Position numbers and translations under genes: made by a program
The notes under the pieces: generated by a model
The model's input: only the letters and a program-made list of their open reading frames with translations
Told to the model about the DNA's origin: nothing
Databases searched by the model: none
DNA from: an uncultured Campylobacter sp.
Lineage (GTDB): Bacteria; Campylobacterota; Campylobacteria; Campylobacterales; Campylobacteraceae
Reading direction: 5' to 3'
DNA: 12,335 nt
Assembly: GCF_937949835.1 (NCBI RefSeq)
Contig: NZ_CALEDC010000184.1
Coordinates: 1-12,335, forward strand
In this document: positions 1 to 7,519 of the stretch, piece by piece
How the letters are laid out: every line of letters begins with the position of its first letter
Numbering within the stretch: position 1 is the stretch's first letter

Positions 1-1
1 G

Positions 2-2164
2 GCCGATCTGTCCACTACCGAGGGCACAGGGATGTATACGACCGATAATATGAATACCGCCACGGGCCTTGATCTAAGCATCCGCCAGACGCCTCAAACC
101 GTTTCCGTCGTGCCCGATCAGCTCATAAAGGATTTGAGCCTTACCAAGGTCGACGACGCGCTAAATTACGTACCGGGTATTACCGCTACTAGCAGATTCG
201 GTATGAGTTTGCCGATTTCAAGGGGATTTAACATCGATAATATCCAAGAAGACGGCATGCAATCCACTACTGCGCTTGCGGCGCAGGGGCTTTACGGGCA
301 GTCTAAGGAGCACACGGATTTGGCATTTTACGACCGCGTCGAAGTTTTACGCGGCGTCGCGGGTCTTACGCAGAGTAACGGCGAGCCGGGCGGAACTATA
401 AATTTAGTAAGGAAGCGCCCTCAAAAAGAGCTCGGAGCGAATTTATCGCTAAGCGCGGGCAGCTATGATTATTATCGCGGCAGCGTGGACGTAACGAGCG
501 GCTTAAACGAAAGCGGCTCGGTTCGAGGACGGCTCATTGGTTTAAGCGGCAAGGAGGGCTCTTATAGAGATCTACAAGGCACCGAGCGTGGCGCGGCATC
601 GGCGATGGTGGGAGCTGATCTAGGAGATTTTAGCGAAATTTTAGCCGGCGTGATCTATCAAAAGACAAGAAGCGTTTACGATCCTTTCGGCATTCCTGTA
701 GTGGGCAAGGACGGCAATGCATTAAATTTAAGCAAAAGAACGACCTTTATATCGGATTGGAGCAGGTCGGTTTATGAAAAATATAATACGTTTTTGGAAC
801 TAAATCATAAATTTAGCGATAATATCAAGGCTTACGCCAAACTAAACTATACTCACAGCGAGAGCTTGTTGAAATTCGGCGGCTGGCACGGAGTGGGCAG
901 GGATCCTGCGAGCAGATACATAGGCTATGACAGATACGACAACGGCAGTAAAGAGTTAAGCTTTCAAGTAGGTAGCGATATAAACTATGAGCTGTTCGGA
1001 CAGAGCCATGATTTTTTCATAAACGCTACTGCGTCGAAGGAGAGATTCGCGCAGCGCGATAGAGACGTTTACGGCGGCGCAGCGGGATTGACGTATGAGA
1101 GCTTTAATAAGGGGCTTATAAACAACGAGCCTAATTGGAATGATACGACCGCGCTATGCGCGCTTGGAACCCGCTGCTACAATCTTTACTACACGACTAA
1201 AATTTATCAGCAGATGGTTGCGATGGGCACGAGATATAATTTTAACGATGATTGGCATCTGCTCGTAGGCGGTAGATATTCAAGGCTAAAGCGAGAAAGC
1301 GCTACGAATAACTATCGCACGGGCCGCCACAGCGAAGACGATATCGTTAAAAAACACAAGATCACGCCTTACGTGGGGCTTACGTGGGATTTTTCGAGAG
1401 ATCATTCGCTATATGCGAGCTATGCCGAAATTTATAAACCTCAAACCGCTAGGGATAGAAACGAAAAAATTCTAGAGCCGATCGTAGGCTATAACGCCGA
1501 AGTGGGCGTGAAGTCGGAATTTTTCGACGGCACGCTAAATACAACTGTGGCTTTCTTTCAGATCGAGCAGGAAAATAGAGCCGTTACCGACTACGATTAT
1601 TACGACGCTACGGGTCTAAGCAGATCGGTAGCCAGCGGCAAGGTCAGATCCAGAGGCTTTGACATAGAAGCAAACGGCGCAATTACCGATGAGTGGAAAG
1701 TATTCGGAGGCTATACCTACAATAAAAGCGAGTATATGAAGGACGAGAGGCGTTTTGCGGCGCTAAGCAACGTCGATTACCGCAAGGGTGCCAATGCCAA
1801 GCCTTGGATCCCTAAGCGTATGTTTAAGCTCTACAGCAGCTACGAAATTCCGCTCGTAGCGCAGCAAAAGATCACTTTGGGCGCCGGATTTCGATATCAG
1901 AGCAAGACCGACAACCAATATACTAGGCACAATATCTCAACGGGCGCTTATTACCCCGCTAATGACATCCCCGTACAGGGCGGCTACATGATATGGGACG
2001 CCAACGCCGCGTATGAATATAACGAGAATTTTAGCCTAAATTTATCGGTAAAAAACATAACCGACAAGCGTTACTTCGTCAATCAAAATAACAGAGTAGC
2101 GGGGCAAAACAACTACTACGGCGAGCCGCGGAATTTTATGCTGACGTTTAATTATAAATATTAA
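2..2164 (+). CDS. TonB-dependent siderophore receptor, 5' end outside window
   Basis: Outer-membrane gated porin that would import an Fe(III)-siderophore (FhuE/FpvA-like) using TonB-ExbBD energy. The frame is open from base 2, and the plug domain is already under way there (TEGTGMYTT, then RQTPQTVSVV), so the ATG at 32 is internal; signal peptide and TonB box lie to the left. About 720 codons are visible. Counting from the ATG at 32, the plug runs to about residue 130 and contains SRGF, EVLRG near 104 and the hallmark PGGTINLVRKRP near 119. The rest is a 22-strand-type barrel with alternating polar and aromatic residues. Late barrel motifs are VGVKSEFFDG, SRGFDIEANG and LSVKNITDKRYF, and the chain ends in an aromatic strand (FMLTFNYKY) as outer-membrane proteins do. 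Two cysteines (376 and 382, CALGTRC) sit in a probable surface loop. The substrate cannot be read from sequence; Fur control is expected but the promoter is outside. Confidence 0.93.
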   Translation, partial: ADLSTTEGTGMYTTDNMNTATGLDLSIRQTPQTVSVVPDQLIKDLSLTKVDDALNYVPGITATSRFGMSLPISRGFNIDNIQEDGMQSTTALAAQGLYGQSKEHTDLAFYDRVEVLRGVAGLTQSNGEPGGTINLVRKRPQKELGANLSLSAGSYDYYRGSVDVTSGLNESGSVRGRLIGLSGKEGSYRDLQGTERGAASAMVGADLGDFSEILAGVIYQKTRSVYDPFGIPVVGKDGNALNLSKRTTFISDWSRSVYEKYNTFLELNHKFSDNIKAYAKLNYTHSESLLKFGGWHGVGRDPASRYIGYDRYDNGSKELSFQVGSDINYELFGQSHDFFINATASKERFAQRDRDVYGGAAGLTYESFNKGLINNEPNWNDTTALCALGTRCYNLYYTTKIYQQMVAMGTRYNFNDDWHLLVGGRYSRLKRESATNNYRTGRHSEDDIVKKHKITPYVGLTWDFSRDHSLYASYAEIYKPQTARDRNEKILEPIVGYNAEVGVKSEFFDGTLNTTVAFFQIEQENRAVTDYDYYDATGLSRSVASGKVRSRGFDIEANGAITDEWKVFGGYTYNKSEYMKDERRFAALSNVDYRKGANAKPWIPKRMFKLYSSYEIPLVAQQKITLGAGFRYQSKTDNQYTRHNISTGAYYPANDIPVQGGYMIWDANAAYEYNENFSLNLSVKNITDKRYFVNQNNRVAGQNNYYGEPRNFMLTFNYKY

Positions 2165-2197
2165 GGCGCTGTTTTGCTCAAAGTCTGCCCGCGCCTT
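2163..2197 (+). terminator. Possible weak hairpin at the end of the receptor gene
   Basis: A perfect 7-base inverted repeat, AAGGCGC at 2163-2169 and GCGCCTT at 2191-2197, starts inside the receptor stop codon and has a 21-base loop. No T-run follows, so it is at best a weak terminator or an mRNA 3'-end structure. Confidence 0.25.
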
Positions 2198-2734
2198 GCT
2201 TTGGGCGGGATGCATAAAATTTGCGAGTAAGTCGTATTCGCAAAGCTTTATGCTCTCAGATCGCGCGGGTTGGCGTCGGCGCGAGCGCAGCGGGGCTTGC
2301 ATGAAGGTATGAGTTGATCGGCGCTCATTAAGCTTGAGCAATCCGGTGCGCCGAAGTCTGCAGACGGGCTTTGCGCGAATAACGAGAGCGCGATTAAATT
2401 TTGCATTCGTTCGCGCGGATTTTGTACTTGCAAAGCTGCGAGCGGAGCGAGCACGCAAAGGCGCGTGAGCTAAATTTATCGCAATCCGCGCATGGCGGGC
2501 GGGTAAAATTTGAACGAAGCCGCGGGATTAAAATTTAGCTCGCGATTTGGTTGATTAGCGATTGATTAGCGCAGGCGATGCGGGCAAGGGCGATAAATTT
2601 AATCTCGCGAAATTCCAAGCGAATTAAACGCGCAGACTTGCGAGCATAAAATCCGCTCGCGAGCCTGCGGGATCAAATTTAATTCCGCGATCTCGCTGCA
2701 ACCGGCGCTAAATTTTAAAATTTAAAGAGAAAAT
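2165..2734. other. 570-base spacer without a convincing gene
   Basis: No plausible coding region is seen between the receptor stop and the transporter start. The DNA alternates short G+C-rich words (CGCGAG, GCGGG) with AAATTT-type words. It contains a tandem repeat TTGATTAGCG at 2551-2560 and 2562-2571, and an imperfect direct repeat starting GCGGGAT at 2522-2545 and 2667-2690 (18 of 24 bases agree by eye). A strong hairpin is annotated separately. Reverse-strand frames here are arginine- and serine-rich and resemble no family known to me. Confidence 0.6.
2637..2663 (+). promoter_or_regulatory. Stem-loop in the leader of the ABC transporter gene
   Basis: CTTGCGAGC at 2637-2645 pairs with GCTCGCGAG at 2655-2663: nine pairs including one G-U, around a 9-base A-rich loop. 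It ends about 70 bases before the transporter's TTG start. There is no T-run on either side, so it does not look like an intrinsic terminator. It may be a leader-RNA structure or an operator-like palindrome; the role is unknown. Confidence 0.4.
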
Positions 2735-4636
2735 TTGAAAACGCTAAAGCAATTTTTTGAAATTCTACGTCCGCACTGGTTCGGCAAGGGCGCGGCGAAG
2801 CTGTGGGCACTGCTGCTGCTCGCGCTTGGTTTTAGCCTCGCTATCATCAAAATCAGCGTGCTGATGAACGCGTGGGATAAGCGCTTTTACGACGCGCTAA
2901 GCGAGCTTAAAGGCGAGCTCATTCCCGCGCTCGTGGGCGAGTTTTTGCTCTACACGGCGCTCATTGTGCTTTTCATCGTCTGCGGCAGCTGGCTTCGCAA
3001 ACTGCTCGTAATCGTCTGGCGCGAGCGGCTAAGCGCGACGATGGAGCGCAAATGGCTATATAACGCAAACTTCTACCGCACTAGCCTTGAGGGGAATTTC
3101 AGCGCCACAGGCGGATCAAATTTAGAAAAACCCGGCGACGTAAATTTAGATGAAAATTTAAACGAGCGCGCAGAGTATTCCGCAGTCGAGGCGGACAGCG
3201 CAGCTTTACATAGAGACGCAAAGGGGTTTGAAATTTTACCGAGCACGGCGGAGCAAAATGCAGCAGGGCAAAGCGGCGCAAGCGAGAATGGAATTTCATC
3301 TAAAACTCGCGTAGATCGTGAAATTTCAAAAACAATCGCAAAGCTAGACAACCCCGATCAGCGTATCGCCGAGGACAGCTTGCTGCTCGTGCAAAAAAGC
3401 GTCGATCTCGTAAAATCGCTCGTCTATAATCTTGCCAAGCTCATCGCCTTCGTTGCGATCTTGTGGCAGGTCTCGAAGGTGTTGAAATTTGAAATTTTCG
3501 GCATGCACTTTGAGATCGAGGGCTTTTTGCTCTACGTCGCGCTCCTTTATACGCTGCTTTGCTCGCTGATCACGCATCTCATCGGGCGCAGGCTTAGGGG
3601 GCTAAATTTTGCTAAGCAGCGCGCCGAAGCCGATTACCGCTCGGATCTGTTGCTCGTGCGCGAAAACGCAGAAGCCGTAGCCTTTATGCGCGGAGAGGAT
3701 GCCGAGCGCGGCCGCTTTCGCGCGAGCTTCGGCGAGATCATGAGAAACTGGCGCAGCATCATGAATACGGAATTTCGCCTCGAATGCTTTTCGGCAAGCT
3801 ACCTAAAAATCACGAATTTAATCCCGATCTTTGCCTGCTTGCCGCTGTATTTGTCGCAGGCGATGAGCTTTGGCGACATGATGCAGGCGCGCTCGGCGTT
3901 TTACAGCGTGCAGGACGGATTTGCGTGGTTTATGGACTATTACAAGCAGATCATGGAGTGGGCGGCGAGCGTGCAGAGGATCTATGAGTTCATCTCGCGC
4001 ATGGACGACGAGAGCGCAAATCTGCGTGCTTGCGCCACACAAAGCGACGAAAATTCCGCTCGTTGCAAGAGCTTGTCGGTCTTCACGCCTGCGGGCGAGC
4101 CGCTGATCGAGGATCTACGTTTCGAGCTTGCGCCTGCGCAGTTTATAATGCTGCGAGGCAAGAGCGGCGCGGGCAAAAGCACGGCTCTGCGCTACGTAGC
4201 GGGTCTTTGGAGATACGGCCGCGGTGAGATCAGCCTGCCGCGCACGGGCGTGATGTTTATCCCGCAAAAGCCCTATCTGGCGCCGCTTAGCCTAAAAGAG
4301 CTCATTTCCTATCCGCAGCCGCCGCGCGCAGACGATGCGGAATTTTTAGAAATTTTACGCAGCGTAGGGCTTGAGAAATTTGCCCGCATGTTAACCTCGC
4401 GCGCCGATTACGTTAAAATTTTAAGCGGCGGGGAGGCGCAGCGGCTTAGTTTTGCGCGGATACGCTACCACAAGCCGAGCTTTGTTTTCGCGGACGAGAT
4501 CACGTCCGCGCTCGATCCGGCCGCAGCGCGCGAGCTGCTACTGGGTCTGCGCGCGGATCTACCGAGCCTCGGCATGCTAGCGATCGTGCATCAAACGGGG
4601 CTTGAGGACATATTTGAGCGGACGATAGAGCTTTAA
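2735..4636 (+). CDS. ABC transporter, fused permease and ATPase, YddA/SbmA-BacA type
   Basis: Inner-membrane half-transporter (633 aa) that would act as a dimer. The family includes SbmA/BacA-like peptide importers and YddA-like ATPases (COG4178-type). The membrane domain has hydrophobic segments near 24-44, 68-92, about 228-245, about 258-282 and about 355-375, and the family motif DNPDQRIAED begins at residue 205. The nucleotide-binding domain shows Walker A GKSGAGKST (about 475-483), signature LSGGEAQR (563-570), Walker B FVFADE (583-588) followed by ITSALD, and the H-loop histidine (619), so the ATPase looks intact. The start is TTG at 2735, with AAAGAG four to five bases upstream. Odd: between YR (114-115) and DNPDQRI lie about 90 residues of polar, low-complexity sequence where relatives have about ten (see findings). 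The substrate is unknown: peptides, a siderophore or a cobalamin-like compound are possible. Confidence 0.88.
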   Translation: MKTLKQFFEILRPHWFGKGAAKLWALLLLALGFSLAIIKISVLMNAWDKRFYDALSELKGELIPALVGEFLLYTALIVLFIVCGSWLRKLLVIVWRERLSATMERKWLYNANFYRTSLEGNFSATGGSNLEKPGDVNLDENLNERAEYSAVEADSAALHRDAKGFEILPSTAEQNAAGQSGASENGISSKTRVDREISKTIAKLDNPDQRIAEDSLLLVQKSVDLVKSLVYNLAKLIAFVAILWQVSKVLKFEIFGMHFEIEGFLLYVALLYTLLCSLITHLIGRRLRGLNFAKQRAEADYRSDLLLVRENAEAVAFMRGEDAERGRFRASFGEIMRNWRSIMNTEFRLECFSASYLKITNLIPIFACLPLYLSQAMSFGDMMQARSAFYSVQDGFAWFMDYYKQIMEWAASVQRIYEFISRMDDESANLRACATQSDENSARCKSLSVFTPAGEPLIEDLRFELAPAQFIMLRGKSGAGKSTALRYVAGLWRYGRGEISLPRTGVMFIPQKPYLAPLSLKELISYPQPPRADDAEFLEILRSVGLEKFARMLTSRADYVKILSGGEAQRLSFARIRYHKPSFVFADEITSALDPAAARELLLGLRADLPSLGMLAIVHQTGLEDIFERTIEL

Positions 4637-5498
4637 ATCGGTTGTCTAAATTTCACGCCGCAGGGATTTTGCCTTTAAATTCATATCTTTTTAAATCCAG
4701 ATTTATTAAAATTACTCATTTATATTAAGCGGCGATAAAATTTAGCCGAGGCACTCGGTGTTCGTATATATGGGCATCGGCACCCGCGTGGCTAGGCGCT
4801 CGCGCGCAGTCGGCGGCGGGCAGGCACTACGGCGCGGCGAGCGGCTTGGAGGTCGGTAGACGGCGCGTGATCGCGATTTTGCGCGAAATTAAGTCGGTAA
4901 AATTTAAACGCAAGATGATCTGCCGAGGAGACGTCGCCTAGATAAAATTTTAAACCGAGCCGCGATCGGTAGCGTAACGGCGTGCTAAATGAGCGGGCGG
5001 CGGCGGCGGCGCGATGCGCGAGCGTCGCGATAAGTCGGTAGCGCGTCGGATGGCGCGCAACACATCGACGGCGCAGACGGCACGCCGCGGCTGATGAGAG
5101 ACGCGGCGATACGTACCTACTCGGCGCCGTATGACATAACCTTCGCTCGGGTATATCATCATCGTAACGGCGCTACGATCAAAACGAACAACGTTGCCGT
5201 GGCGGCGGATCGGCAGCACAAGGGCGCGGCGTGATTGCGGCGGCGACAGCATAAAATGCCGCAATATGGCAACCGCGATCGACAGGATGCGTATGTAGGG
5301 AAAGCGCAGTGCAAGTAGTGCAAACGTCGCGATACGATGATGGCGATCCGCGGAGCGTATAGGCAAGCAGCGGTGCGGGTGGCGCAATAACGCCGAGGCG
5401 ATACGATAGCGGCGACCGACGAGGCGTACCGGTGCAGCAGCTTAGCGCTTGCAGGCACTCCGCGTGAAGTCGCTAAATTTTAAAAAAAGCAAGGAGAT
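4637..5498. other. 860-base G+C-rich spacer without a convincing gene
   Basis: The first 100 bases are ordinary A/T-rich spacer (to about 4740). The part up to about 5470 is visibly richer in CGG, GCG and CGAT words than its surroundings, and AAATTT words disappear between about 4960 and 5470. It holds a small hairpin CCGAG-GCA-CTCGG at 4746-4758, a short (CGG) run at 4998-5009, and the 10-mer GCGATACGAT at both 5329-5338 and 5398-5407. Open frames on the minus strand are very arginine-rich, lack ribosome sites and match no family I recognise. A plus-strand frame is open from about 4729 to 4940 but has no good start. It may be a decayed gene or foreign DNA. Confidence 0.5.
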
Positions 5499-5501
5499 TT
5501 G

Positions 5502-5990
5502 ATGCTTAAGGCGGGGATTGTTTATAAATTTGCGCTCATCGTGCTAATAGGCTGCGCGCTTTGCATTTTGGGCTTTTCGGGCGCCTACTTTGCGCGCGGC
5601 GAATATGACGAGACGTGGATGAGCCTGCATAAGATCGCGGGATTCGGCCTGCTTTGCGTCGCGATCTTGCATATAATCACGAGGCGAAAGAAGATCGTAA
5701 AGCTCTGGGGCGAGTTTTTGGACGTGGTGTTGAGCCGCAAGAATCCGGGCTTTTGTAATATGGATCGCATCATCGGCGCGATCGAGTCCTACAATATCAG
5801 AGAGATCGCTGGTAAAATGGGCTTTAGTGCGGACGAGCTCGCTGTGATTTTGAAATCAAACGATATCAAGCTCATAAGCGCAGATCAGGGCCTACGCGAG
5901 CTTGCGAAGTTTAACGACGAAAAAATTTTCTTCATCTTGGTGCTTTTAATCGAGGCAAAATTCGGCAAAGCAGGCGGATGCAAGGTCTAA
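5502..5990 (+). CDS. Small membrane protein with a two-histidine motif (possibly DUF4405-like)
   Basis: 162 aa. Function not established. An N-terminal hydrophobic helix (about 8-30) and a second one (about 43-60) are visible. His43 and His57 are 14 residues apart in the second helix (LHKIAG...LLCVAILHI), a spacing seen when one b-type haem is held between cytochrome-b-like helices; this resembles DUF4405-type proteins, but the assignment is tentative. The C-terminal half (about 85-162) looks soluble and helical, with ESYNIREIAGKMGFSADELAVIL resembling a small helix-turn-helix-like fold. ATG at 5502 is preferred over an in-frame TTG three bases earlier because AAGGAG (5491-5496) sits five bases before it. 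The stop is 12 bases from that of convergent prfA, leaving no room for a long terminator. Confidence 0.72.
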   Translation: MLKAGIVYKFALIVLIGCALCILGFSGAYFARGEYDETWMSLHKIAGFGLLCVAILHIITRRKKIVKLWGEFLDVVLSRKNPGFCNMDRIIGAIESYNIREIAGKMGFSADELAVILKSNDIKLISADQGLRELAKFNDEKIFFILVLLIEAKFGKAGGCKV

Positions 5991-6002
5991 ATTTTAAAAG
6001 GC

Positions 6003-7070
6003 TTAATAGCCCGCGTTTGCGATCGCTTCGGCTTGAGAGTGTGCGATGAGCGGATCGATAATCTCGTCGAACAAGCCCCCTGCCATGATCGCGTCTAGGC
6101 GGTAAAGTGTTAAATTTATGCGGTGGTCGCTGATGCGGTTTTGCGGATAGTTGTAGGTACGAATTCGCCCCGAGCGGTCGCCGGTACCCACCTGATCCTT
6201 GCGATCTTTGCGCTCTTTTTCTAAGCGCTCCTGCTCCTGCATATCGTAAAGGCGCGCCTTTAGCACCTTCATCGCCGCCTCTTTGTTTTTGTGCTGATCC
6301 TTGCCGTCTTGGTTGGTGACGACTAAACCGGTCGGGATGTGAGTGATGCGAACGGCGCTATCGGTGGTATTTACGGACTGCCCGCCGTGGCCGGAGCTGC
6401 GCATAACGTCGATGCGAAGGTCGTTCGGATTGATCTGTATCTCGCTATCCTCAATCTCGGGCATGACGGCGACGGTAATCGCGGAGGTATGCACCCTGCC
6501 CTGGCTCTCCGTTTCTGGGACGCGCTGCACGCGGTGGGTGCCGCCTTCAAATTTCAGCCGCGAATACGCTCCCGTGCCCTTTACGAGTAAGATAGCTTCT
6601 TTATAACCGCCGACGCTACCTTCGCTGGTACTTACGATCTCGCATTTATAACCGCGAAGATCGGCGTAGCGCAGATATGCGCCGAGCAGATCGCCCGCAA
6701 ACAGCGCCGCTTCGTCGCCGCCCGTACCGGCGCGGATCTCTAAAAAGATATTCTTATCGTCGTTGGGGTCTTTTGGAAGCAGTAAAATTTTGATTTTTTC
6801 TTCGAGCTGCGGTTTTTCGCTCTCTAAGTTTTTAAGCTCCTCTTTGGCTAGCTCGCCGAGATCGGCATCGCTTAGCAAGGCTTTGTTTTCTTCGATCTGA
6901 TTTAAAATTTTAAGATACTCGCTAGCCGCCTCTTTGATCGGCTCGATATTGCGCTGCTCCTTAGATAGCGCCGTCATATTAGCGATATCTGCAGTAACTG
7001 CGGGATCGCTAAGCATGCGCGAAAGCTCGTCGTAGCGATCCAAAAAAGGCTTTAGTTTATCGGCTAGCAT
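6003..7070 (-). CDS. prfA: Peptide chain release factor 1
   Basis: Releases finished polypeptides at UAA and UAG codons on the ribosome. The length (355 aa) is normal for RF1. The codon-recognition tripeptide is PET (185-187) in [13 protein letters not shown], the PxT form that distinguishes RF1 from RF2 (SPF). The peptidyl-tRNA hydrolysis motif is [16 protein letters not shown], with Gly229-Gly230-Gln231. The N-terminal region (1-100) is helical, and the [15 protein letters not shown] block is typical. The ATG at 7070 has no strong ribosome site (AAATTTAA precedes it). The gene starts 24 bases after rpsT, with a hairpin between them, so translation may depend on readthrough or coupling from rpsT. 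RF1 acting on UAG is relevant to the TAG in the nearby TM2 gene. Confidence 0.98.
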   Translation of the reverse strand: MLADKLKPFLDRYDELSRMLSDPAVTADIANMTALSKEQRNIEPIKEAASEYLKILNQIEENKALLSDADLGELAKEELKNLESEKPQLEEKIKILLLPKDPNDDKNIFLEIRAGTGGDEAALFAGDLLGAYLRYADLRGYKCEIVSTSEGSVGGYKEAILLVKGTGAYSRLKFEGGTHRVQRVPETESQGRVHTSAITVAVMPEIEDSEIQINPNDLRIDVMRSSGHGGQSVNTTDSAVRITHIPTGLVVTNQDGKDQHKNKEAAMKVLKARLYDMQEQERLEKERKDRKDQVGTGDRSGRIRTYNYPQNRISDHRINLTLYRLDAIMAGGLFDEIIDPLIAHSQAEAIANAGY

Positions 7071-7081
7071 TTAAATTTTAT

Positions 7082-7100
7082 GCGTAAGGAGCTCTTACGC
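7082..7100 (-). promoter_or_regulatory. Hairpin spanning the rpsT stop codon, between rpsT and prfA
   Basis: GCGTAAG at 7082-7088 pairs perfectly with CTTACGC at 7094-7100, with a 5-base loop. The distal arm contains the rpsT TAA stop (7095-7097). Reading leftward, no U-run follows, so a full terminator is unlikely; partial attenuation, transcript processing or a translational effect on prfA is possible. Confidence 0.4.
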
Positions 7101-7367
7101 GGCGGTTTTTAAAGAATTTACGAGTTTGGCTAGGCGGCTTACTTTTCTGCTCGCGGTCTGTTTTTTCAAAAAGCCCCTGCTTACGAAGCTGTGAAAGCTT
7201 TCATTAGCCGTTTTTAGAGCCTGAGTCGCTGCGTCTAGATCCTTGCTCTCGACCGCCTCTCTTACGGCTTTTGTGATATTTTTTACTCTGGTGCGATAAA
7301 ACCTATTTCGCTCCGTTCTTTTTATGGTTTGTCTCGCGCGTTTTTCGGCGGATTTGTGATTTGCCAT
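7095..7367 (-). CDS. rpsT: 30S ribosomal protein S20
   Basis: Primary 16S-rRNA-binding protein of the small subunit, 90 aa, the usual size. The N-terminus [17 protein letters not shown] is diagnostic, followed by a helical bundle rich in Lys, Arg and Ala ([16 protein letters not shown], then [15 protein letters not shown]) and a short tail, VNSLKTAA. The ATG at 7367 has AAGGAA about five bases upstream. It is the first gene of a leftward pair with prfA and diverges from glmM. A perfect TATAAT box lies about 33 bases upstream. Confidence 0.98.
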   Translation of the reverse strand: MANHKSAEKRARQTIKRTERNRFYRTRVKNITKAVREAVESKDLDAATQALKTANESFHSFVSRGFLKKQTASRKVSRLAKLVNSLKTAA

Positions 7368-7399
7368 AATGTTCCTTTTCAGTTAAATTTGAACCTGCG

Positions 7400-7405
7400 A
7401 TTATA
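7400..7405 (-). promoter_or_regulatory. Predicted -10 box of the rpsT-prfA promoter
   Basis: A perfect TATAAT reads leftward from 7405 to 7400, preceded by an A/T-rich tract with no clear -35, as is common for Campylobacter sigma-70 promoters. The start of transcription would fall near 7393, giving a leader of about 25 bases before the rpsT ATG. Confidence 0.6.
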
Positions 7406-7482
7406 CGTAAAAAATATTTAATCGACGCTTAATTTAAGTAAAATTTAAATATAGTTTAAATTCATGTAGATTAAACTTTTTC

Positions 7483-7491
7483 TGGTAGAAT
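7483..7491 (+). promoter_or_regulatory. Predicted extended -10 promoter of glmM
   Basis: TGGTAGAAT is an extended -10 element (TGn plus TAGAAT at 7486-7491) behind the T-rich stretch at 7471-7482. Transcription would begin near 7498, about 20 bases before the glmM ATG. With the leftward TATAAT it makes this 150-base gap a divergent promoter region. Confidence 0.55.
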
Positions 7492-7519
7492 TTGCCGATT
7501 TTTATACAAGGATTTGATA

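Noticed and set aside
2042..2458. 138-codon minus-strand frame across the receptor end and the spacer, with a nested 68-codon frame
   Set aside because: It overlaps the conserved C-terminal barrel of the receptor antisense, is rich in Arg and Ser, has no ribosome site and resembles no family.
3073..3577. Minus-strand frames opposite the transporter insertion
   Set aside because: Considered because the insertion could hide an antisense gene, but the frames are low in complexity, lack ribosome sites and run into the conserved DNPDQRI region.
4729..4940. Plus-strand open frame (about 70 codons) with a basic C-terminal part (RVIAILREIKSVKFKRK)
   Set aside because: No plausible start codon or ribosome site and no recognisable family; mentioned only as a possible gene remnant.
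4950..5458. 145- and 99-codon minus-strand frames in the G+C-rich spacer
   Set aside because: They overlap each other in different frames, are dominated by Arg, Ala and Pro, and lack ribosome sites. Both are what a stop-poor G+C-rich stretch produces by chance.
6339..6606. Plus-strand frames of 83 and 87 codons inside prfA
   Set aside because: Antisense to the most conserved part of release factor 1 (PxT to GGQ); coding shadows.
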